Source of the DNA: Tubiluchus corallicola
Taxonomy: Eukaryota; Priapulida; Priapulimorpha; Priapulimorphida; Tubiluchidae
Reading direction: 5' to 3'
NCBI GenBank assembly: GCA_030141605.1
Contig: JAQGDQ010000038.1
Span: 434,001-498,000 of the forward strand
DNA: 64,000 bases
Shown: positions 1 through 12,400 of the stretch, piece after piece
Layout of the letters: each line of letters opens with the position of its first letter
Position numbering within the stretch: position 1 is the stretch's first letter
Program-made: the position numbers and the translations under genes
The notes under the pieces: generated by a model
Database searches by the model: none
The model's input: the letters and a program-made list of their open reading frames with translations, nothing else
What the model was told of the DNA's origin: nothing

Positions 1-759
1 GCACATAAAAGATGGAAATGAAGCCATAATAAGATTACCGTGGGGATAACATATCAGTTAGTGCTTTTCTGAACCTTTATGGGTGTCTTTTGTTGCCCTA
101 GACGTCTACTTGCCTGGATAATGTTTCTTTGATTAGCTGTCTGCTTTACCAATGTGATTATCAGGTACACCTGATGGTCTCAATTCACTGGTCGTGTTGT
201 GTGTGGGATTCCTGACAAATGCTGCTGCAGAAATTATCTTCGTGTTGTTTTCTTGGAAATCAGAGATAGAGACTCAACTTGTAACACAATAAGGATTCAT
301 TACGCAATATATATAATACTCATCTCGGTTTCCGTGTAGTCATATAAGAATAGTTATCACACTAGCCAGCATGTAAAGATTGTTGTATTGCATTTCGCCG
401 TTGATTGTACTAGCATTTTTGTCTTCCTCATAACTCCTTTTTCCAATAAGTGTCCATTGTGTCGCCTTGTTTGCACTTGTAAGCCCTGATAACCCGGTTT
501 GCGAATTGTCAATTTTAGTAGAAGTGTACAATTTAATACAGAAAACGAACGAGGACATATCGTCTTCAGATGTGAAATTTTGTACACACTTTTGTATATT
601 TTAAATTATAGAATAAAACTTTCGACTTGGATCTATTTTTGCGCCAACGAAATCTACAAATAGTTCGTTTGTGTTTGACGAACAGCAATATTTTAAAACG
701 TAGTTCCTCAGTTCATAATTAATAATTCCTAAATTTGTAAATTCCTAGATGTACTAGGA
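1..759. other. AT-rich non-coding stretch
   Basis: I see no supportable gene here. Two short overlapping minus-strand open frames (positions 340-587) have no recognisable domain, no splice context and ordinary composition, so I treat them as chance. Confidence 0.6.
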
Positions 760-1245
760 TTACATTTTATAACAGCTACGTCAAACCTAAACTCGAGTAT
801 TGTTCCAGCATATGGGGTAATTGCTCTCAAGCACTGTTCTCCAAAGCATTTCAGATCCAAATTTCAAAAACGGGCATTATGTTTGATCGTTAAAACTACT
901 GAAACTCCAATTAATCAGTTGTTGTCGGATTCAAAACGGCTTTCTTTGAAAAACAGAGTCACTTATCATCAAGCAGTTTTGGTTTATAAATCTTTAAATG
1001 AATTAACTCCAGTTTACTTGAAAGAAAAGTTTACCTTTGTATCCGACATTAGTACCAGATCAACTAAATCTGCGCAGCAAAATAAACTGTATCTCCGGCG
1101 ACCCAAATAAGAAATGTATAAAAATTTAATAAGTCTATTCGGGGGTTCAAATCTGGAATGCATTGCCTGCCCATATTACTAGCCGTGAAAATGAACATTC
1201 CTTTAGAAAGGCATTGTTAAATTATTTGAGAAACAAAATGTAATT
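760..1245 (+). pseudogene. 3' fragment of a non-LTR retrotransposon (LINE) reverse transcriptase
   Basis: Read in shifting plus-strand frames, this stretch gives the typical end of a CR1/L2/Jockey-type ORF2. First comes a YVKPKLEYCSSIWG-like block (about 783-823). Next is an open piece at 883-1110 with the pattern LSLKNRVTYHQAVLVYKSLN, P-YL and RST-S. Last is a GVQIWNALP-like block (about 1145-1175) followed by SFRKALLNYL (1202-1231). These blocks are the ones that follow the catalytic palm of such elements. The pieces lie in different frames with stops between them, so the copy is dead and 5'-truncated. No target-site duplication was located. The clade is uncertain. Confidence 0.75.
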
Positions 1246-1515
1246 TTGTAGTATATTTTGTATAAACCTTTTTCGTCTTTAATAGTTCTTAATTTATTAT
1301 CCTTAAGCTCAAGTTTTTATATAATACGTTCAGGCTACTTTATTTATGTATTATTTTAATTACAGCATTTTTATTATTTTCCTTTATCTTTTATTTGTAG
1401 GCTCATATGATTTTGATTTACTTACCTTATTATATCGTACAGTACACATATTCTCTGTGGACCACTTAGGATATAACCGATATACGGTTAAAATGTTATC
1501 CACCTTAGAAAGGTT

Positions 1516-1619
1516 TTATTATTATCATTATTATTGTAGTAGTAGTAGTAGTAGTGGTAGTGGTGGTGGTGGTGGTGGTAGTGGTAGTGGTAGTGGTAGT
1601 GGTAGTGGTAGTGGTAGTG

Positions 1620-1660
<41 letters not shown>

Positions 1661-1723
1661 TGTTGTTGTTGTTGTCGTTGTTGTCGTTGTTGTTGTTGTT
1701 ATTATATTATTATTCTTATTATT
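1516..1723. repeat. Composite trinucleotide microsatellite (ATT/TAG/TGG/TGT)n
   Basis: Uninterrupted runs of TTA, TAG, TGG/TAG alternation and TGT/CGT follow one another over about 200 bp. The plus-strand frame that crosses it would encode only Ser, Gly and Cys homopolymer. That open frame (1346-1786) is a product of the repeat and not a gene. Confidence 0.95.
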
Positions 1724-2044
1724 AATGTTTTAGTGTACCTGTGCAATTACAAAAATTCGACGTTATCACGTTTTTTGGAAACTTAGTACCGCTTGAGTTA
1801 GCTCGGATGCAGCTAGATTAAATGTCACTATAAAATTTGTCATGTTCTTTAATTGGAATTTTAGCAGGTTTTTGTGAATAGAAAACAAAATACATTGGCT
1901 TATTATTGGATAGGCTTACACAAATGGAGAGGGCGTCTATTTGTGCTAACATTTCGACTATAAAAGTATATACGTTTCTTATAGAAAACTAACTTGTTTC
2001 TGCAAAATATTGCAATATCTTCGTTTTGCAAAACTCTTAACGGA
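1724..2044. other. Non-coding spacer
   Basis: AT-rich sequence between the microsatellite and the long inverted-repeat element. No gene or structured feature was recognised. Confidence 0.5.
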
Positions 2045-2605
2045 AAACCGGACCCAATCTTAGTCCGTAGGTCAAAACAACCTACTTTTTAAAAGATTGA
2101 AAGGGAATATACTATTTCTTTAAGAATGACCTGCATGAAAGAATCTACACCACACAGACGCAATCTCGCGCCACTAGTTCTTCGCTGTTACATGTATTTC
2201 GGCATTCGCTAGTGGATAGTGGTCCGCATTTCGGAAACGCGTGCTGTACCTCTCAATTTAGAGTTGTTCGTTTGTGACGTACTGCACACGTTCGACAGTA
2301 GAGTAATGGGTGAGCACATTTTGAGTTTTTATCTTAAAACTTGCTAAAACAACGCACTGTATCTCTTAAGGTACTATACTTCAATTTTCTTCTTTACAAA
2401 CACGCTTATGGAATGTTTTAGCTGTTGAAGATAATGTTCGTTTGTGATGTCATCAATAGCTGGGCTCGCCCGCCGTTAATCAAGATTTTAATCTATTATT
2501 TAATTATCAGAAACGCTTTTGCAGTATTATTTGTGTTAAAATGCATATTTTACCGTACTTGAAAGTGGCGTATATATGAAAAATCATCCTGTTTTCCTTT
2601 AATTT
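2045..2605 (+). repeat. Left terminal inverted repeat arm
   Basis: It matches the reverse complement of 5667-6011 plus 6845-7107. It contains AACCGGACCC at its outer edge, GTTCGTTTGTGACGT at about 2267-2281 and GTTCGTTTGTGATGTCATC at about 2437-2455. The latter two are an internal direct duplication within the arm. Confidence 0.8.
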
Positions 2606-5600
2606 CCCAAGACATCCAAAGCTGTGAAGGCATCCAATGATCTGCCTGTCATGTTGTCACCTGTCTCTACTTTATATTCTCTGAGCCAACTATTTCTCGC
2701 AACACTTGACATGCATGTAACAGTAACAGTATTTATTAAACGCCACATTTATAACTGTTTCGGCTGAAAAACGTTCAACATAACGATATTAGATTTAGAT
2801 CTCGAAGGATTCTGCCTGTAGGCTGTAGTTGCGTTGTGTCTAGATCTTTTCACTTAGCGCACAAACTGACTATCTTAAAATAAAACTGAAGATAGAACCG
2901 CCGGAATTATTATCGTTTATTGGCAGCACAAAGATAGTCATATTCCTGCGACAAATAATATTTAACGATGCGTGCCACTTTACCTTGAGTAAACATACGG
3001 TGTTTATTTTGCGACATCAAAGTGTAGCTTGACATTTGAAAGATGTTTCCATAATCGTTTCTTACTAACCCTTCCGTCATCCGAAATTTAATTATGGGCG
3101 AGGCCCCATTACTTTTTTCAGCGAGACTCTGAAACTCTTTCAGTCCAACTTACTGAAGCCTTTGGTCATTGTATAAGCACAAAATGTTTAATAGTCCTGT
3201 AGAATCATTGGTTTAACAAAATATTTAATGGCTACAACAATATCATTCAAACTTTAATATTGTTCTACATAAATTGTTTATGGTCATTGGTTTCCACTTG
3301 GAATTTGTGAAATTTACCAAGCTGCATTGTGACCTTTACCTTGTACATTTTCATCTCAGGAACACAGTCTGCTATAGTGTGGAGTAAGAAAAACGCCAAT
3401 CCAAATTTCGTTGTTAATTTTACATATTATTGTGTTCAATTACTGATTTTAATTTTCGATTTTTTGACACTTAGTGGCGTGATATTAAAACTGATTAACA
3501 GCATGTTTCGAACATTCATGTTCTAGAGCAATAATAACAACAAAAGCAAAAAGTTAACCAGTCGAGAAACATAATTTTTGGGAGATTAGTGACTAACCCT
3601 TGATTATTGATTATCAATAATGGGCTGAGGGACAGTTGGGATGAGTGACTAAGTGACCTTATAGGCAAGGTTTGTCTGTGGAATATAAACCAGGTGCTAT
3701 TGCGCTGCAATTGAAAGTTTACATGGCTAAGATGATGAAAGAGAAAATTGCATGGTCAAAGATTACATCCGGGAAATTACCACTTACCAGTCTGCGCCAT
3801 TCAAATAACGTTAATGACTTGAACAAACTAAAATTTATATGCAAATTCTGCCGCAAAGCTCAAACTTCTAGAGAATTTTGCTCATTTTATGCAGCTGTAA
3901 AATGCTATATAGTTTACAATGACATTTACTCGTACCAGATTTATTCTCTGTTCTGTCACTCCAAGCACACAATTGGTTTGACAGCAGACACATTTATTAC
4001 TATCAGCAAAGTTTCTCATGCCATTATTTGTTAATATCACGCGTCTCAAGTCCGTAGTAGTCCCACATAACAAGTTAGCCTGTCAGTGTGACTCAACATT
4101 TTGCAATCAGTAATATTTGAGCTGGAACTTGGATCGCAGCTTGAACAACGCGCATTTCTCTAGTGTTATTTATCCTCTCAATACAACTGATTTCCGGAAC
4201 ACTAGCTTTAAAAGGAACGCCAATTACTGAGTTATAAAAGCTCATTAGCATGAGTTTGACGATAGGCTTCTTCCCACGCTGTTAACCCTTCTGTATTTAC
4301 AATCCTTTTTCAGAATTTTATTTACCAACTTACATGTGTAATTAATACTGGCCGCATGACGTATGCACACCCCCGCCCGCGCGTAGGCACGCCTCCACTC
4401 ACCTCCGGTATAACGACCGATGGCTTCCCTCTATAGAAAAGATTCGTGATTGCGCGACTGCTGGCTGAATTATAGTTATTGCGATAAGTAAAAGCGACGA
4501 AGACGCTGGTCTTGTGCAAACTACCGAAGAACTTACTAAGCATACTGGATATCTTACCAAAATTTTGTTACGTATTATTTGACACGTCGCCTGCAGGTGA
4601 GAGATGAAGATATTATGTGTATACAAATTACAGATTTTGTGAACAGTATTAATGAAACTTATATGCAGTATTACAGACTATAAAATCTTATTTATTTTTT
4701 AGTGTAAGACTAGTAATCATACATATAATCCAATGAAAGTAGTTTAAGCGAACACTGAAATTTGTAAACAATGTACAGTGACGTACTACAGTCCGATGAT
4801 GTGCATAGCTTATGGATACACTAAAACGTCCAGAGTCTGGCTGCCAACTTCCAGTGTCTATAGCGTTTACAGGATATTACGATAAATCATCTGGCGACCT
4901 TCACGTTTTTCGGAGGAAAGCGAAATGGATGATTGAGGAACAGGTGCTAGACGCTGGACGCCAGATCCTAAGAGAAGAGGAACAGTTTATATTTTCCAGC
5001 GCCCGCTGTCAAAATCTTTGTTTTCATCTCTTACTGACAATATACATGTTTCAGACGCTGGACGCTGTTGGTGTATCATAGGTTTATTGCAGGCCTACAA
5101 CCTACTTGTACATAGGTGTGATTATATGTGTGTATATTAAAGAAATTAGAATTTGAAGGCATTCTTACAATTTCTAATTTCCTTATGACATACACTGCAC
5201 CATGTAATTGTTGCCGATTTCAAACCGCAATACGCATACATGTAGAAAGTTATATATATATATATAGTATGTAGATAATAACTAATAGTTATAGATAATA
5301 TTTATTAGTAAAAATATTTAAGCTATAACTTTATTTTGCTCTTTTGAGCTTCCAGTGATTCACGTATCAGTAGCAACATCAACAATTTTGAACAATGCGC
5401 TAAATTATTTGATTGTAGTCTTCTAAGAGCAGAAATAACTTTTCTAAAAATAGTAATGAAATGAGTAATCAATAACCCGCTAAAATGCATAAAACGTTAT
5501 CGCTTAAAATAAACTCGATTCTACTTCTATTTAAAGCAATTATACGCAACGTATTGATTCCGACTCATCTCGTTGAGAGAGGGTGCATTACGTACATACA

Positions 5601-5666
5601 TCCGAAGTTTCGAACGTAGCTAAGATATATCTGCCATCTCTACTGGTTCAGTGGTTTAGAGTCATA
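2606..5666. other. Core of the long-TIR element; no recognised gene
   Basis: Short open frames at 3329-3526, 3672-4034 and 4812-5081 (+) and at 4322-4626 (-) have no domain I recognise. The 4812-5081 frame (89 codons, fairly charged) is the least random-looking, but it has no family match I can name and no supporting splice sites. A small near-palindrome (CCCTTGATTATTGA / TTATCAATAATGGG, 3597-3624) and a (TA)n run (about 5250-5266) also lie here. Confidence 0.5.
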
Positions 5667-7107
5667 TTACCTTAAAGGAAAACAGGATCGTTTTTCATAT
5701 ATTACCCTATTTTCAACTACGATAAAAAGAATGCATTTTAACGCCAACAGTACTGCAAAAGCGTTTCTGATAGTTAAGGAATAGATTAAGATCTTAATTA
5801 GCGGCGGGCGAGCCAAGCTATTGATGACATCACAAACGAACATAATTTTCAATGGCAAAAACATTCTGTGAGCGTGCTGCACGTGGTGCACGTGTTTGAA
5901 AAAGAGAAAATTGAACTACAGCACTACTTTAACAGATTCAGTGTGCTGCTAAGTTTTAAGATAGGAATTCGAAATTCAAATTGTGCTCACGCATGAGCTG
6001 CCGAACGTGTGGTCTTCGTGGTCTTAGCTATGCCTACTCTGGAGAGCTAACAGGCACTATTAACTCCTTTAAATATAGAGTAAATGAGCAAGGCATTAGT
6101 CACAAATATCTTTTTAAATTTCTTATTTAGTCATCTATATGCAGCTTCAGCCCAAAACCTCTTCTTCTCCCCACCTCCATCGCTTCTTTTATGTAATAAA
6201 TTACTTCTCGTAAATAATCAGCGTCTTCAGATTTAATGACATCTCCATTTAAAATTTTGTTGTTAGGCTATATTTTCCTCATTACTTCAGGTTGCAACAA
6301 ATGCTCTGTAGTATCATCCTCTCTTTTACACAGTGGACATTTAAATTTCTTTGAAAACATGTTGTATTTGTTTTTGTTTCTATCTCTTCTTGCACTCTTT
6401 GTTTTAATACATTCACGCACATTATTTTTCACTAGCTTCTTCCACACTGTTTTTTAATTTCTTTTACTTCTTCACACTCAACTGAAATGCGGCACTTTTC
6501 ACCTATCTCTTCGATTTCTTCTATCCAACTCATACGAATCTGTCTCTCCCTCATTACCATCATCACCTTTCTAGCTTCTCTGTTTTCCTCTAAATTAACT
6601 AAGTTATGATACAACATTAATTTTCTGTTGTGCATTCTTTGTTCCATTGGCCACATACCTACTTCTATTAATAATCCCCAATAACTTGTACTCGTTTTTT
6701 GTTTTGTTAATCCAATTAAATTTTTTTCTGAATATTTTGCATTCTGTCCATTTCACTCTTCTTCAAACCACTCCACACTTCTATATTATATTATATTACA
6801 TTACATTACATTACGTTACATTACATTATTTTATATTATTTTTTGTGTGCAGTTCGTCACAAACGAACACGTCTGAACTGAGAGGTACAGCATCTGTTTT
6901 TTGTGCAAACCGTTTTCAAAATGCAGGTGCTAGTGTCCGTCTAGCGAATGGCGAAATGCATGTCACAGCGAAGAACTAGTGGCGCGAATGCGAAATTGCG
7001 TTTGTTGTGGTAATAATTCTTTCACGTGAGTCATTTTTGAAAAAATAGTATGTTTCCTTTCAACATTTAGATAGTTTTGACCTGTAATTTGAAATTGGGT
7101 CCGGTTT
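5667..7107 (-). repeat. Right terminal inverted repeat arm, split by an insertion
   Basis: The reverse complement of the left arm resumes on both sides of the 833-bp insert: 5667-6011 pairs with the inner part and 6845-7107 with the outer part. The sequence GTGTG is duplicated at the two junctions (6007-6011 and 6845-6849), where the left arm has the site once (CACAC). Confidence 0.8.
6012..6844 (-). mobile_element. Truncated LINE inserted into the right TIR arm, 5-bp target duplication GTGTG
   Basis: The minus strand encodes, in two frames, the C-terminal part of a LINE ORF2. One piece (6656-6432) carries a block of the type LEENREARKVM...SWIEEIEEIGEKC. A second piece (about 6345-6285) carries CPLCKREDDTTEHL, a Cys2-His zinc-knuckle-like motif common at the end of such proteins. 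The insert is bounded by a GTGTG direct repeat, which fits target-primed insertion. An (ATTAC)n-like run sits at its high-coordinate edge (6783-6839). Frames are broken, so it is a dead fragment. Confidence 0.75.
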
Positions 7108-7919
7108 AACCACAAACATTCGTGTTAAGTAGACTCTGCAGTTGAATAATAATGATTCTCCTTTAATCATTAGCAAACAGCATTTGCCCTTAGCAGCCAT
7201 TCTACATTTAAAAGGAAATGGCGCAAAAGATCCGTTTTCTGAAGTTTGCGCCTAGGCGTGTTTTATTGCTCTTCATCAGAGGTTTACAACTGCCAGTGTT
7301 GGGAAATTCTTTGCTCCTCATCAATCTTTAACGAGCATTAACTTTTCGCAAGCTCAACGCTATTTGCTCAACCTTTCCACCATTCTGTGGTGAAATTTAC
7401 TCATTCCGCCTACATGAATCTAATCATTATAGGTATTTTCAAATGTCCCGACAAAAGTATTCGGCTTTTCTTGATGCACATTGATTGAACATTTTAACGA
7501 CGGATGGAGCGTAAATGTATGAGGAACGCTCATGGGTGATTCGTTTTAGTGTGTAAAGTGAACTTTTTGGAAGCCGAGTTTTTACTGTGATGTTTATTTC
7601 AAGTTATGAAATCAAGCACTGTACGTGCAAATTCTAACTCCCTCAGTTAAAATTGACCTGCTTCATTTTTAAAATCTGGCAAAGAACGTTTCACGCTCAT
7701 GGAAGACAGCTTAACTTAACTTTTCCGAACATATAAGACATGGATAATAATAGCCCTTTCTCGTACGGACATTACTACATGTATTGTTAGAAAGTTGGTC
7801 AAAATTCGTATTTTGCAGCGAAAGGTTCAATGTTTAAAACCTAGTAATACAATAATATAACTTTGCAAAAAATCATTCCTCAAGCAAGCCAATACTAAAA
7901 AAAACTTGTTTTGTTTCAG
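7108..7919. other. Region upstream of the knottin gene
   Basis: AT-rich sequence with no coding signal. It ends in a polypyrimidine tract and TTGTTTCAG (AG at 7918-7919). This is a good 3' splice site and implies that the first exon of the next gene is untranslated and lies further upstream, or that a leader is spliced here. Confidence 0.5.
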
Positions 7920-7979
7920 GAGTTTCGCTAATTTCAGCACTTCAGAAAATTCAGTTGCCTTATTCAGAAAACACCAGGA

Positions 7980-8949
7980 ATGAATAAAGCTTTGGTACTG
8001 CATTTATTAGCAGCAGCACTTGCTCTTCTGCTGGCTTCCGCACAAGGCTTCAAAGATGACAGACCAATGTATAAATGGAGTCCTATGTACTTTCAAAGAT
8101 ACGGCTTGGTGGGTTAATAACGACATGCCTTAAAATAATTATAGTTTCGTAACTATCGTTGATATCATTATCTGTTTAACATAACACCCATATCACATTT
8201 AACGATTAATTTCTTCACCTGACGCCACCTAACTTAATTAAAGTGCGCTCTGTAAAATGAGTATGATAGCTATGTAGATATTGTACGCCGTGTATGAATC
8301 AGCGTCGCTCAGGTAATTCGTATGACAGTCTCGTGTATTTGCTTACGCGAGTTTTGAACTAAGCGAAGGCCTGTGCAGTAAACGTCTTAATTACGTCGTT
8401 TAATGTTTAGGTATCGCAAAGTTGCACATGTAGACAGAATTAACGAAGTGGCCTATGTTGGACAAAAATTGTCAAAAGAGACGGTTTCTGTGAAATCAGC
8501 ATGCAATTAGTCTCCAGAAAACTTACCGTACAAAGCAGGTTTCAATGAACCAATTGAAGTTTCCTTGTAGAAAAATTTAACTCGGGGAAACGACTTAGTA
8601 ACTCGGAATAACGACTTAATAATTCTGAGAACGAATTAATAACTCGGGGGCAATAACTATTTTTTCTTATGTCCCTTTAGCGGTTCCGTAGAAAAAAATT
8701 GCATGATACTGCTGCCTACTATTGACAGTAGCTCAGAAAAGATATTCACTTTATTTAAAAGCGCTCTGCTGCTAACTTGTGTTAGTTCAGTATTTTTAGT
8801 GCTCTCTCTCTCCCTCTCTGCCATTTATATTACAAATTTGTTGAAAAATGCAATTGCAATTCTAAAACTCGTTGTGTACTAAACTTTGTAGTATAACATA
8901 ACACAATATAATATAATTGTAACATTTAACTACTGTAAATGCCGTTTAC

Positions 8950-9042
<93 letters not shown>

Positions 9043-9438
9043 TACTACTACTACTACTACTACTATTATTATTATCCTTGTGTTTTAATGTGTATTGTGT
9101 TGGCGATTATATCCCATGTGCAGGGTTCTGTCTGTGTAGTTTTTTGTTGTAATGTATTGCATTGTTTTTGTAATCCTTTGTAACTTGTTATTGTAATTGC
9201 ATGAATTGTAAATCGGCAATAAATAATTAATTATGTATGGCAGTGCCATCTATTGACGAGGAAGATAAAGTATTTCAAGCTTGTGATTTTGATCGAATGC
9301 ATGTTTTTTCTGGTCTTTCAGTATCCGCAGTGTTTACGTGAGTTAAAACCATGTCGTAGAGATCGCAGAGGTCATCCTTGTTGTCCTCCCAGTGAATGTA
9401 CTTTCTTTTACAATGGTTACTACTGTATATCCCCGTAA
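7980..9438 (+). CDS. Secreted cysteine-rich peptide precursor of the inhibitor cystine knot (knottin) type
   Basis: Two coding exons, 7980-8108 and 9322-9438 (stop TAA 9436-9438), encode 81 residues. Exon 1 opens with a canonical signal peptide: Lys3, then a Leu/Ala-rich core, ending ALLLASA-QG with likely cleavage after residue 21. A charged and aromatic spacer of about 22 residues follows. Exon 2 carries six cysteines spaced C-x6-C-x8-CC-x4-C-x8-C, the cystine-knot framework. Donor (GTGGGT at 8109) and acceptor (CTTTCAG to 9321) are both phase 0, and AATAAA lies at 9455-9460. An acceptor at 7919 gives 60 nt of 5' UTR in this exon. The framework occurs in spider and cone-snail toxins, antimicrobial and protease-inhibitor peptides, and sponge asteropsins. 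The function of this one cannot be told from sequence. Confidence 0.72.
8579..8652. repeat. ~21-bp tandem repeat in the knottin intron
   Basis: Three to four degenerate copies of a unit like AACTCGGAATAACGACTTAAT lie head-to-tail, the third copy being diverged. Confidence 0.75.
8950..9074. repeat. (ATT)n/(ACT)n microsatellite
   Basis: About 30 uninterrupted ATT units followed by ACT and again ATT units, in the intron of the knottin gene. Confidence 0.97.
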
Positions 9439-9454
9439 GTATTTATTTATTGCA

Positions 9455-9460
9455 AATAAA
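9455..9460 (+). terminator. Polyadenylation signal of the knottin gene
   Basis: AATAAA begins 17 bp after the stop codon, which would give a very short 3' UTR. Confidence 0.55.
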
Positions 9461-12400
9461 TCAGTCACCATCAGTCAACTTATGTCAATGGATCAAAAAT
9501 TCCCATTTGACAAACCCGTTTCTGACTCCCAAAACAATGTGTTTAGTAATATAAACGAAAGGGTCGTATATTTCTCGTTTGGTAAAACTATCTTTGACAA
9601 TTTGCGCATCTTACTATTTAGGCCTATGCACATAATCATTACTGATACATTACATGTTTATTTTTTATAGTCTTTACTGCATATTGCATATTTTATGCTG
9701 GAACAATCTTTGTTCTCTTGCATGAACACTATTGCTATATCATTAGTATCAATGAACCTGTTGAATTAGCCTTGCCTGGTCGTCCTGTTTCACTACGTCA
9801 AGCGCAAACGCTTCCCTTCTGCATTTTTCTAATCGCAAAATGCAGGTGAATTTGTGATGATACACTGAGTGCTATGAAACGCTGTGAATAATAAATTATT
9901 TACGGATTTCCCTTGGGTTTATACATTTTTATTTAACTAGTATTCGTGTGCAATAAGAAGAAAATTTATATGCCTAATAATAACTCCATTACTACAAGAC
10001 TTTTCCCCCAATTTGGGCAATTTATTCGCAAAAATTTTAATGTTGTCCGTGCAGCTTTCTCTTTATAAACAATAAAAATCCCCTTTGCCTTTTTATTATG
10101 ATTTTTAAAATGTGATTATTAAAGAGTAGAAAAATGGAACAATTTATTAATAACGACAGCATTGGCAGTGGCAACGGCAACAGTTGGTGGCAGCAACGGT
10201 AGCAGTAATTGCAAAACTGAAATTTTCATTCGAAAATTATCAGTAAAGAAGAATTTCTATGTCTTTCGCACTGTATGTATGTTTGCAAATGTTTAGCTCT
10301 ACGTTGCAAATGGTAGTGATCGCACTTTCATACAGAATGCGCCTTAGTTTTTAAATTTAATATATTTGCAGCCCTTCAATGCTTTATGATTGTTGACTGC
10401 GGTCTTGATCTGTGCAACTTTTGTCAGCAATGTTGCTTTCCGTGCACTTGGGACTCAGAAATAAATGTACTAGTCTACATTAATTTTTGTTTGTGGTAGA
10501 TCGGCGTTTGAAGTTGTAGAACGAAGGTTGTAGGACCCTAGCGGTTTTCTGCGCATCATTCCATCAGAGCCGCTACAAGTTGAATAAGTGAAATGTATTA
10601 ATCTTCGTGTCGCCGGAGCGCATGGCGACAAATACCGAGTAATCAAGCAAAGTGCTCTGCCTGTATGTGTACACACACTACTTATAATACAAGTTTCAAC
10701 ACTTTTCATACTGTTCTGGTTAACGATTACGATTGATGCAACTATTCAATTACGTTATCATTTGAATAACAAAGTAACATTCTATCATAAAACCAAATAA
10801 TCTGCTACGTAATTCCGAGAATGTCCAGCAACGTAGTGTTTGAAAACTACACAACCACCCATAAAGTAAATAAATTGTCAAACAGTACGGTATATAGCAA
10901 TGAAAATTAAAACGAAATCCAGAAAACTACACAGGGGGGATTAAAAAACTAATGGATTATAAGAGTGTTGAAACAAATTACAAAATTCTTTAACCGAACG
11001 TTATTACAAATATACATGTAGTTTCATCCAATTTAGAACAGTCACAGCATTTGGATGCTGACAATACAGTGACACAAACAAAACAAATTCGCAAAAAGTA
11101 TATTTAACCCATTTAATAACGCTCATAAACTTATGTAAATAATTACTAGCGTCTCCGCCCAAAAGGACTTCGCTAAACGCTTATGAATCATTAGTTAACG
11201 ACTTGCCACATTACTAGTTTACGTTAGCTCATTAGTACTTACGCTAGTACGAGGATTTTTTTAAATAATATGTAATCATAAAGAGTTGGACCTGCACGAT
11301 TCTTACACATAGTAGCAGGCACACTTGTACGCACTACGCAGTGAGATCTTTTCAGACTTAACTGCTTTTATGCGCCTCTTGAAATAATTATGTTTTAATT
11401 TTTTCAGATACAAATTTTAAAGTGAAATTTTCACAGTAGCCGTCATCGTCATCGTCATCAAAAGTCCTTCATGCCTACTGTAGGCATCACTCACGCCGAT
11501 CTACGAGGAATTCTTTGAAAGTTGAATTTTCAAGTCACGCACCATTGTCGGCGAAGCTTGAATGACAGATTGACAGTAGACTGGAGAACTGTTTTCAGTT
11601 TCTTCCCATGCAACACTGTGTTACATTTTTAATTTAGTTTTATTATGACAAGGAAACAACTCTGTAACTATGAAAGAACGACGGTCCAACAGTCAAGGAA
11701 TTCTTTAAATTTCATCTTTTTTTACTATATAAGCTATATAATATAATAATAATTATTATCTACGTTTTATTGTTGTGTTTTTGACATTATGCTAGAACAA
11801 TGTATTGAAGGTGGAAGTAACACATTTCATCGGTATCAGTGGATAACACTTAAAGCGTAAAGTTCATTTCTTTAAAAACAGCCCAGAAGTTTTCCTCACA
11901 ACCGACATGTGATAACGCATAACCTCTTATGTAACACTTATGGGAGATGTAAGGCAGTACGTATTTATTTAGCAAACTTGTACTGCTAATGAACAGCATG
12001 ACATATTATGTTTATATCGTCTGATTTGCAATAAACAATACCATGCTTCCTGATCATATGACTCGCAGGTGTTTTTGATCGTGTGGAGAGGTAGCTTATC
12101 GCTTCAGTGTGAAAATGGAAGCTTGTGTCCATTGACTCAAATATGCAGAAAGTGTTTTTTACTAATTTTGCACACATAAGGTTATCGACTGAAACCAACA
12201 ATTTATATAATAATGACTATTATTTTACTCCTTACGTCAACTAGTTAATAATTTATTAAATGCACAATAATGCCTTTTTACGCTTAAATAGGCATGGATT
12301 TGATGTTTCTTGATGTGCACTGTTTTAGAGGTTCCCAATATTTTACTATGTGTACTTACAATTGTTACATGTATCAGTAACTGCAATATATAGGTAGTTC

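Larger units (their letters stand above)
2045..7107. mobile_element. DNA element with ~560-bp terminal inverted repeats (foldback-like), interrupted by a LINE
   Basis: The left arm (about 2045-2605) and right arm (about 5667-7107) are reverse complements with scattered mismatches. Shared landmarks include AAACCGGACCCAAT at the outer ends (2045 and 7107), GCGCCACTAGTTCTTCGCTG, GTTCGTTTGTGAYGTCATC, and AACAGGAT near the inner ends. Subtracting the insertion at 6012-6844 makes the arms colinear and of similar length. The ~3 kb core (2606-5666) shows no transposase I can recognise, so the copy looks non-autonomous or decayed. Long inverted repeats with little coding content occur in Foldback, Mutator-like and other DNA transposons. 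No convincing target-site duplication was seen, so the superfamily is open. Confidence 0.8.

Noticed and set aside
1346-1786. 146-codon open frame with long Ser/Gly/Cys runs
   Set aside because: It is produced by the trinucleotide microsatellite. Every residue of the run follows from TAG, TGG and TGT repeats read in one frame.
4812-5081. 89-codon plus-strand frame in the core of the long-TIR element as a transposase
   Set aside because: No catalytic motif or family resemblance that I can name, and it is too short by itself.
6432-6656. Possible host gene on the minus strand with a charged helical product
   Set aside because: The block LEENREARKVM and the nearby CPLC-TEHL motif are LINE ORF2 features, and the piece lies within a sequence bounded by a target duplication.
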